Source of the DNA: Rhinopomastus cyanomelas
Lineage: Eukaryota; Chordata; Aves; Bucerotiformes; Rhinopomastidae
Assembly (NCBI GenBank): GCA_013400115.1
Contig: VXBP01004404.1
Coordinates: 291,250-355,249, forward strand
Length of the DNA stretch: 64,000 bases
Direction: 5' to 3'
This document shows, piece by piece, positions 58,326 to 64,000 of this stretch. Numbering within the stretch: position 1 is the stretch's first letter; each line of letters starts with the position of its first letter. A program made the position numbers and the translations under genes. The notes beneath the pieces are model-generated. The model saw only the letters and a program-made list of their open reading frames with translations, had not been told where the DNA came from and did no database searches.

Positions 58326-58368
58326 CTGAGGTATTTTAGCGCTAATGATTGGTTCCTGTAAGACTATT
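58326..58368 (-). CDS. RBFOX2: RBFOX2 alternative exon M43 (muscle type)
   Basis: 43 nt: one base, then IVLQEPIISAKIPQ. The acceptor is ...GTTCTGTTATAG|A (weaker, TAG); the donor is CCTCAG|GTAGGA. It was too short to show as an ORF. It fits the known 43-nt muscle-type exon of RBFOX genes in length, phase and position between the 40-nt and 89-nt exons. It shares the LQEP motif expected from paralogues (RBFOX1 has YQEP). Read in the frame that follows B40 it contains a TAG (58,342-58,344), so the two exons cannot both be included productively. Confidence 0.9.
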
Positions 58369-59117
58369 CTATAACAGAACACAGGGAGAGCAGTTCAAAC
58401 AAACACAGCTGTGGAAAGAAACCGTCACACAAACAGCCCGCGGCGGGGCTCACCAGCCTTTTCTTTCCAGCGGATGCAAGCACGCTTTTCACAGGCAGCA
58501 GCGGTCCTGGCGCCGGTGGGTTTCGTTTGGGTCTCCCCCCCTGCCACCCAGATTGACCCCCTTGTTGGAGAAGAAAGGGAACCTTTCTTATGATCCGAAA
58601 TGAAGCCCTCGGCATCCCGGGGACAGGTTGGTTTAGGAGTTCAGGTGTCTTTGCCAGAGTGGGACGCAGCCAACAAGAGAAGGAATGCCTTCTTCACAGA
58701 AGGAATGGCTAAGCAGGATGGTTGCCCCAGGGAAGAAGAAGAGGAGTGAGGAGAAGGAGGAGGAGGAACAAGAGAAAGCGGTGTGTAACGAGTGTGTGGA
58801 AAAGGCAGCCCAAAGTTGGGACACTTCCCCCTCGCTCTGCCTGCTGCTAACTGCTCCCAATCAGTGCAGCTCCTTTCCACCCTTCCTTGACACAACCCTA
58901 CGGTCTTGGAAGACCTAAGGGAACCTCAACTTAGCTCTCTCCCCAGTCCTAACTGAAGTTCCCTCTGCTATCCCTTCTACAATCAGGAGGAGCCTCTCAG
59001 AGCAGCCAGAGGGATGGAAGCACTGCAGTGAAAAGCTCGACAGATCAGCAGGGGACAGGGGAGCTGCAACCATCCCATCTGTGGCAAGCAAACTCAAAGG
59101 GTGACTTCATGGCTAAC

Positions 59118-59250
59118 ACCATCCCTGGAGGTGTTTAAGGCCAGGCTGGATGGGGCTCTGGCCAGCCTGATCTAGGGTGGGGTGTCCCTGCTCATGGCAG
59201 GGGAGTTGGAACTGGATGATCCTGTGGTCCCTTCTAACCCTGACTGACTG
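59118..59250 (+). mobile_element. CR1 3' fragment, older subfamily
   Basis: CCATCCCTGGAGGTGTTTAAGGCCAGGCTGGATGGGGCTC ... ends in TGACTGACTGTGTGACT, where the next copy joins. Confidence 0.85.
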
Positions 59251-59343
59251 TGTGACTTGGTCTAGGTGATCCTGCTGTGGCAGGGGGGTTGGACTAGATG
59301 ATCTCTTGAGGTCCCTTCCAATCCCTAATGATTCTATGATCAT
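59251..59343 (+). mobile_element. CR1 tail-only fragment
   Basis: CTTGGTCTAGGTGATCCTGC...AATGATTCTATGATC, head-to-tail with the preceding CR1, suggesting insertion into its tail. Confidence 0.9.
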
Positions 59344-59504
59344 ATTTGGACTATAACCTCTTGCTAAGCTCCAGCACAGGATGCTGGGCAGCAGCAGCAT
59401 AAGAAAAAGCTCCACTGGCTACTGTGATGAGTCCCCTCTTCCATCATTCCCCCTCTTCCATCATTCCTGCTTTCAGACAGTGAGACCCAGGCCACCAACA
59501 GCCA

Positions 59505-59557
59505 GGGGATTGGACTAGATGATCTTTCAAGGTCCCTTCCAATCCCTAATGATTCTA
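59505..59557 (+). mobile_element. CR1 tail-only fragment
   Basis: GGATTGGACTAGATGATCTTTC...CTAATGATTCTAAG. Confidence 0.88.
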
Positions 59558-60944
59558 AGTCCTCAGGAGTACCCCCAATGTTTCTAACCTGACTGCAGGA
59601 CTTGCTTTTTGTGCTATGTGCTGCTACGGCAGTGCAGCACCAAGTGGCCACGGGGCTTCCTCATTACTGAAAACACCTTGAACAAGCCTCCTCTCCTCAC
59701 CTGCAGCCAAAGCTCTGCAGGAGCCTTCTCAAATTGGAATTCTGGCCAGCTGTCCCTTTCAACACGACAGCCCCTTCCGTGCTGCTCTCTGAGGGAAGAG
59801 GCACTAAGCTCTGGCTCATCTGCTGCAGCGAAGTCAGGGGTCGCCCAGCTGGTGCTGCAGGAGCAGCCTCTGCAGCCCTTGACGCAGCTCTACGCGGGAT
59901 CCCTCGACTAGGTGCCACCACCTTTCAAAGGACTGTGCACACCAGGAAGGATGAAGACGCGCAGCAGCCAACTTCTCCACGCTCATGGAGAAGGTTGGAC
60001 CCGCCGCGCGAACCAGCGAAACCCACAAGCTAATTCCCTCCGCTGTCCCGTGTCCAGCCCCTGGGTCCTCTTCATAAGGAGCAGGGATGCTGCCTGCAGC
60101 GTCAAAACCTAGGAAGCTAGAGCTAGACAGGCCACAGGCTGCAGTGGCAGCAGCTGTGACTGCAAAAGGCTCTTCATCAGGGAGGAACTCACTGGCTACT
60201 CAGATGCCCTCCAACCACACTGCACCTCCATTTACACACAAGTCCTGGAGATCTGTGACACGGGCTGGCTGGGCAGGACACAGGCAACGACAGGACAGAG
60301 TCTCCTGTGGTATCAGAGCTAAATCCCAGCCAGGAGGAGGCTGCTGACTCTTCTAACTGAGCATCTCCACGTATCTGTACTTTGTGACTCCCCTGAGAGG
60401 CGAGAGGCTCCACCTACCCTACTTAGGTACCGCTTCCACCAGCACAGTGAGATGTCAGGTTCTCACCCCAGCATCTCGGTCTCCATTTTTCACCAGTACC
60501 CAGTGTCCTCCCCACAGGGACAGCTCTCCACATCCCAGTGGCACACGAACCCTTTCAAACAGAGAGTCCGCTCCGCTCGGTGTGGGCTGCACAAATCAAA
60601 CCCAGAAGGGCCCCAGGTGGGTAGAGAGAGGGAAGGGCGGAGGGGGGGAGAAGGAAAAGGAAGGTCTGAGGCTAAACCAGTCCTGTTATTTTTACGTCCA
60701 AATTATGGAAACGAGAGAAGTGTTGAGAGAAATTTTAACTCGCTGATCACCTCTCAGGTTGATTAGTAGCAGTGTGCACGTGGGGGGGGGACAGGACACC
60801 CAATAAACTGGCCCTGGCAATGATCAGGACAACCCAGAGGCTTAGGTCTTGCACCCAGGGGCAAGCGCAGTGACAGAGAAGCATGCTTGCATTCCTAAAT
60901 GTATAAATATATATCCACAAGGAAGAAGAAAATTAAATGATATT

Positions 60945-61050
60945 TAAAAAAAAAAACCAAACCAAACCAACAAACCGAAAGAAAACAAAGAAATGAAGAA
61001 AAATCAAAATGAATTGAAAAAAATAGAGGAAAAAAGAAAAAAAAAAAAGG
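60945..61050 (-). promoter_or_regulatory. RBFOX2: U-rich tract downstream of B40
   Basis: A-rich on the plus strand, hence runs of U (up to 12) 50-155 nt downstream of the B40 donor in the pre-mRNA. U-rich intronic tracts bind TIA1, PTB or Hu proteins. May simply be low-complexity sequence. Confidence 0.4.
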
Positions 61051-61099
61051 CTGGCTTGTCAGGGGTTGGGGACGAGGAGGCTCCGGTGTGTGTACTTAC

Positions 61100-61139
61100 A
61101 TAGAGGTCAGCACCGTAAAATCCGTCCTGGTAAACCACA
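61100..61139 (-). CDS. RBFOX2: RBFOX2 alternative exon B40
   Basis: 40 nt: one base completing a codon, then VVYQDGFYGADLY. The acceptor follows a very U-rich tract (...GATTTTCTGCAG|T); the donor is TAT|GTAAGT, a near-consensus 5' splice site. In mammals this 40-nt exon is the brain-type choice, used instead of the 43-nt exon. The length is 1 mod 3, so it restores the standard frame on its own. The encoded Tyr-containing C-terminal segment is involved in nuclear localisation and assembly of RBFOX proteins. Confidence 0.96.
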
Positions 61140-61225
61140 CTGCAGAAAATCCACACAGAAACAAAAAAACAGAAAACAAAAAACAAAAGAACAGAAAAAC
61201 ACATTCCGGTTATTGAGGACGGCAG

Positions 61226-61361
61226 CATGCACATGCGCTTCACGCAGGCAGGTGATGTATGAATCCACAACCCGGGCGTCTGGCAGGAGCGACTCGGCGA
61301 GAGCACGGGGGGCCGGGGGGTGCGCGCTGCACGGCTCCAGGGCATCCTTCCACGGCATGCA
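61226..61361 (-). promoter_or_regulatory. RBFOX2: RBFOX-binding motif cluster upstream of B40
   Basis: On the transcript strand, TGCATG at 61,226-61,231 and 61,356-61,361 and GCATG at 61,232-61,236, i.e. 87-220 nt upstream of the B40 acceptor. (U)GCAUG is the RBFOX recognition sequence. Upstream placement generally favours exon skipping, so this suggests negative autoregulation of B40. Confidence 0.6.
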
Positions 61362-62807
61362 AAGGGGCAGGGGTTTGGGGGGGACGGGGACAGTAATGCG
61401 ACGGAGAGAGGGAGGGGAACCACCGTCTGGTACGATAAAAATTGACTGAGAAAAAGGGATCTGATGTCCTGAAGGAAAAGAAACAAAAAGGTTTAGAAAC
61501 CTCCGCTCTGCTTCCGTTCTCCTGGAGTGGTTGGAGTTACCCCCCATTGTAACACCTGGGAAACACTGGATGGAGGAGCCCCCGGGGGCCGGAGTCACCC
61601 GTGTCGGAGCGCTGCGCCCGACCTACGTGTTTTGAGAGCGTCACGGGGCTGCGTGGCTCGTGTTCCTGACCATCCATACATCACCTGCTCTTTGGGTTTG
61701 TTTTAACTCGGCACATTAGACATGCGATAAGATTCGGCTGATCACACAAGCATGCAGAGTAATCGTTGTTCGGCACCCGGGGGAACCGATGCGGCACCTC
61801 GGCAGAGCGAGTCAGTCGCTTCGGAACCAAAGGAAACACAGAGGAACGTCATTCGAACAGAAAAAACCAAAACTACCCACAATGCATTGGCTTTCACAGG
61901 CAGAGGATGGGCTAAAAAGGTTCGGGGACCGCTGCGGGGTCCCAGCGTCGGGAGGTGCACTGGGAGGCCCTGCTAGGCAGGACCTGGCTTTCAAAGCAGA
62001 GAGGGAAGAGTTTCCATGGGATGGTGCTTTCTCTGCTTTTAAGCCTTTTTTTTTGTTGTTGTTTTTCTCTCAGAACTTCAGGGATGACAACTGTTAAAAC
62101 CAGAGCCTGGGGGGTTCCCAAAGAGAGCAGCAAGACCAGGCAGCTCACTTTGGGGACAGGGGTCGGGAAAGGACGAGGAAGGAAGAGAAGGGATGCCCCC
62201 GCCGCCAACCACCACCCCTCTGAGTTCAGTGTGTGCTTCATCCTGAGGGGCTTCCTCCTGCTTTGTCCTCTGAGCAGCTGCACAGAGACCCACCTGCCAT
62301 AAGGCACCCACACCCAGGAGAAGCCCAGCAGGTCTTGCCAAAACTCCTGCTGTTTCTAACAGAAGAGCAGAGGAGCCCGTGGCAGCGTTAGCTACCGCTC
62401 GGATCACTCAGCCTGGCTGTCCTCCCTGGGAGGAGGACGCTCCATTCCCAGGGGGCAACGTTACTGGGGTGTCCAAGAGCGATGGGAGCAGGTACGAGGA
62501 TAGAGACCCTTGTTGGAGGAACTGGGGAGCCACTTCAGCAGGGAGAAGCAGGCCGTGAGGTCATGTTTGTGGAAGCTGAATGTTTACAATCACATAACAA
62601 AGAACCTGGCTCCCGGGGCAGCGACTTAGGTTGCTCTGTCTAGGACCCGGAGTGTTTTAGCAGTGAAACCCCACCTGCTCCTGCAGGAAAGGCAAACGTG
62701 TGGCAGAGGAGGGGGCTGCTGGTTTGTGAACAGGTCAGCAGCTTGGACAGTTGCTCCGAACACAACCAGCTGGATGGGCATGAAGCGTTACCGCCGCTGC
62801 TCCTTCC

Positions 62808-62845
62808 GAGGGCCCTTCCAATCCCTAATGATTCTGTGACTCCTG
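62808..62845 (+). mobile_element. CR1 tail-only fragment (about 38 bp)
   Basis: GAGGGCCCTTCCAATCCCTA...TTCTGTGACTCC. Confidence 0.75.
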
Positions 62846-63394
62846 TGACTTAGAATCCCGTTGGCAAGAGGTGCCAGCTGCAGGCCTCCACAGGGCGCTG
62901 TGAGGAACACTAAGAGCAGGTTGCCCGTGGGACTTCCTGGGTCCAGCCAAGCAAGGACTTGACAGACACTGACCACCAAGAGGTTTACTTCCACGCCAGA
63001 GCCCCCACACTTGTGATTCTGAACGCTAGCCAAACCAGAGAAAAGTCCTTTCTCTGAGAACCACAGAGACTGTCCTGGTTACACAGACTGACCAGAAGCA
63101 CAAAGCAGCCCAGCAGCCCATGGAACCTCAGCAGCACCTACAAAAAACCAGCTAGTTGAGCTAAAACACAGCCACCAGACAACAGAGTCGTGCTGCTTCT
63201 GTAAAGCAGCCACCCCATCAGTTAGGTGAACTAACAGTCATAAAGGGAACAAAACAGCCCCAGAGAGCTCCCTCCTGCCTTAGATCTGCCCTGCTATCTA
63301 CTCCTGGTCTTGAGCCAGTGAACCTTCTACATATTTACACCCATAGACTGAATTACTCTTCACTGTGGCCAGTCTGGCACTTAAGGACCATGAC

Positions 63395-63525
63395 CTGGAG
63401 AGGTTTAAGACCTGCCTGGATGTGTTCCTGTGTGACTTGGTCTGGGTGATCCTGCTGTGGCAGGAGGATTGGACTGGATGATCTTTTGAGGTCCCTTCCA
63501 ATCCCTAATGTTCTGTGATTCCGTG
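63395..63525 (+). mobile_element. CR1 3' fragment (130 bp)
   Basis: GGAGAGGTTTAAGACCTGCC ... AATGTTCTGTGATTCCGTGA. Confidence 0.9.
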
Positions 63526-63926
63526 AATGCCCAACCTATAGGCTGAGAAATACAACTGATGGAGCTCACTGACTTCTGAGAGCTTTACAGAAGGTGAGTT
63601 GGTGGAGGTGCTTTGTTTCAGAGTGACTGCTCTTGCTGCTTCTGGTCTGCAGAGCAATCTGTCAGCATCCTTGTTCGGGAAGCGGGGCTGCTACGAATCG
63701 GGGCAACGCTCCAGCAGAGGTTTTATTTGTGCTGCACGTGTATCAGAGGTGGCGACGTTCGTGCTCTACCTCGGCTGTAAATTGAAGGTTGCGTTTGTGT
63801 TCTGAGGCCAGGCTCAGGCAACTGGCAAATACCCTCTCCAGTGGTCTGAGCAACTGGGGTTTTTTAAGGTATGAACAGCTTTCCCTGGATAAAGGGTCTG
63901 CGTCCACACATGTGTTGTGCTCTGGC

Positions 63927-63988
63927 AGAGGGACTGGACTAGATGATCCTTCGAGGTCCCTTCCAGTCCCTAATGATTCTATGATCTA
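63927..63988 (+). mobile_element. CR1 tail-only fragment
   Basis: GAGGGACTGGACTAGATGATC...TAATGATTCTATGATC. Confidence 0.88.
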
Positions 63989-64000
63989 TATAATGTATCT

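Larger units (their letters stand above)
58369..61099 (-). other. RBFOX2: RBFOX2 intron between B40 and M43
   Basis: 2.73 kb separating the two alternative exons. Contains three antisense CR1 pieces and the U-rich tract near B40. No other exon recognised. Confidence 0.88.
45112..64000 (-). other. RBFOX2: RBFOX2 gene, 3' part
   Basis: RNA-binding Fox-1 homologue 2, a nuclear splicing regulator that binds (U)GCAUG. Only the C-terminal exons are in the window; the RRM exons and promoters lie beyond 64,000. In transcript order: B40, M43, an 89-nt exon, a 73-nt exon, the terminal exon, and a roughly 6-kb 3'UTR. All splice sites are GT-AG, and peptide segments match the conserved RBFOX2 C-terminus (VVYQDGFYGADLY, GGYAAYRYAQPATATAAT, YGRVYTADPYHALAPAASYG, SLYRGGYSRFAPY). 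RBFOX1 and RBFOX3 differ at several of these residues (RBFOX1 has ADIY where this has ADLY), which favours RBFOX2, as does linkage to MB. Confidence 0.95.
61140..64000 (-). other. RBFOX2: RBFOX2 intron upstream of B40 (partial)
   Basis: Runs off the window; the preceding exon (ending ...AIPAYPG in other vertebrates) is not found before 64,000. Holds the TGCATG cluster and three short antisense CR1 tails. No other exon seen. Confidence 0.8.

Noticed and set aside
59000..60500. Additional RBFOX2 exon between B40 and M43
   Set aside because: Checked for acceptor-ORF-donor combinations resembling RBFOX peptides; only chance combinations found.
61140..64000. Search for the RBFOX2 exon preceding B40
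   Set aside because: No sequence encoding the expected TVYGAVRAVPPTAIPAYPG-type peptide was found on the minus strand, so it must lie outside.

Overview
The window is nuclear DNA from a bird. Two vertebrate genes in conserved order (MB, then RBFOX2, both on the minus strand) sit among roughly fifty fragments of CR1, the dominant avian LINE. CR1 covers about 13.5 kb, or 21 % by my hand tally. Most copies belong to one homogeneous, strongly 5'-truncated subfamily whose tail reads like ...CCTTCCAATCCCTAATGATTCTGTGATT. That load is far above a typical songbird or chicken and resembles the CR1-swollen genomes reported for woodpeckers and relatives (Piciformes), or hornbill/hoopoe relatives. The order-level call is inference only.

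Layout. 1-19.1 kb: no recognisable gene; CR1 copies, microsatellites and one GC-rich element (2.22-2.42 kb) with an 11-bp-phased GGCGGGAA array next to a CTCF/YY1-like motif. 19.1-24.8 kb: complete myoglobin gene (MB, minus), three exons giving 154 residues with both heme histidines, a TATA box, and a 3'UTR ending near an AATAAA at 19,128. 24.8-45.1 kb: intergenic, where mammals carry APOL genes and none is seen here. It holds many CR1 copies and three single-copy GC-rich or conserved-looking islands: 28.7-29.2 kb, 35.1-36.05 kb (TATA box, ETS boxes, possible two-exon small ORF) and 43.7-44.5 kb (perfect MEF2 box, E-box, octamer). 45.1-64 kb: the 3' third of RBFOX2 (minus): a roughly 6-kb 3'UTR free of CR1, the terminal coding exon, the 73-nt and 89-nt exons, and the two alternative exons of 43 nt (muscle type, M43) and 40 nt (brain type, B40). 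The upstream RRM exons and promoter lie beyond 64,000.

How it fits together. RBFOX2 is a splicing regulator that binds (U)GCAUG. TGCATG motifs lie just upstream of its own B40 exon and an ACTAAC (QKI-type) motif just downstream of M43, so this stretch looks like a self-regulated tissue-splicing switch. The reading frame enforces it: B40 alone or M43 alone gives the standard C-terminus, both together give an immediate TAG inside M43, and neither gives a different but fully open C-terminus through the last three exons. Two same-subfamily CR1 copies in opposite orientation flank the 89-nt exon, which may matter for RNA folding. MB and RBFOX2 are both active in muscle, and the MEF2/E-box island between them is a candidate shared or MB-specific enhancer. 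I see no sign of a wholly new gene system; the strongest leads are the RBFOX2 frame logic, the inverted CR1 pair and the orphan promoter at 35.3 kb.
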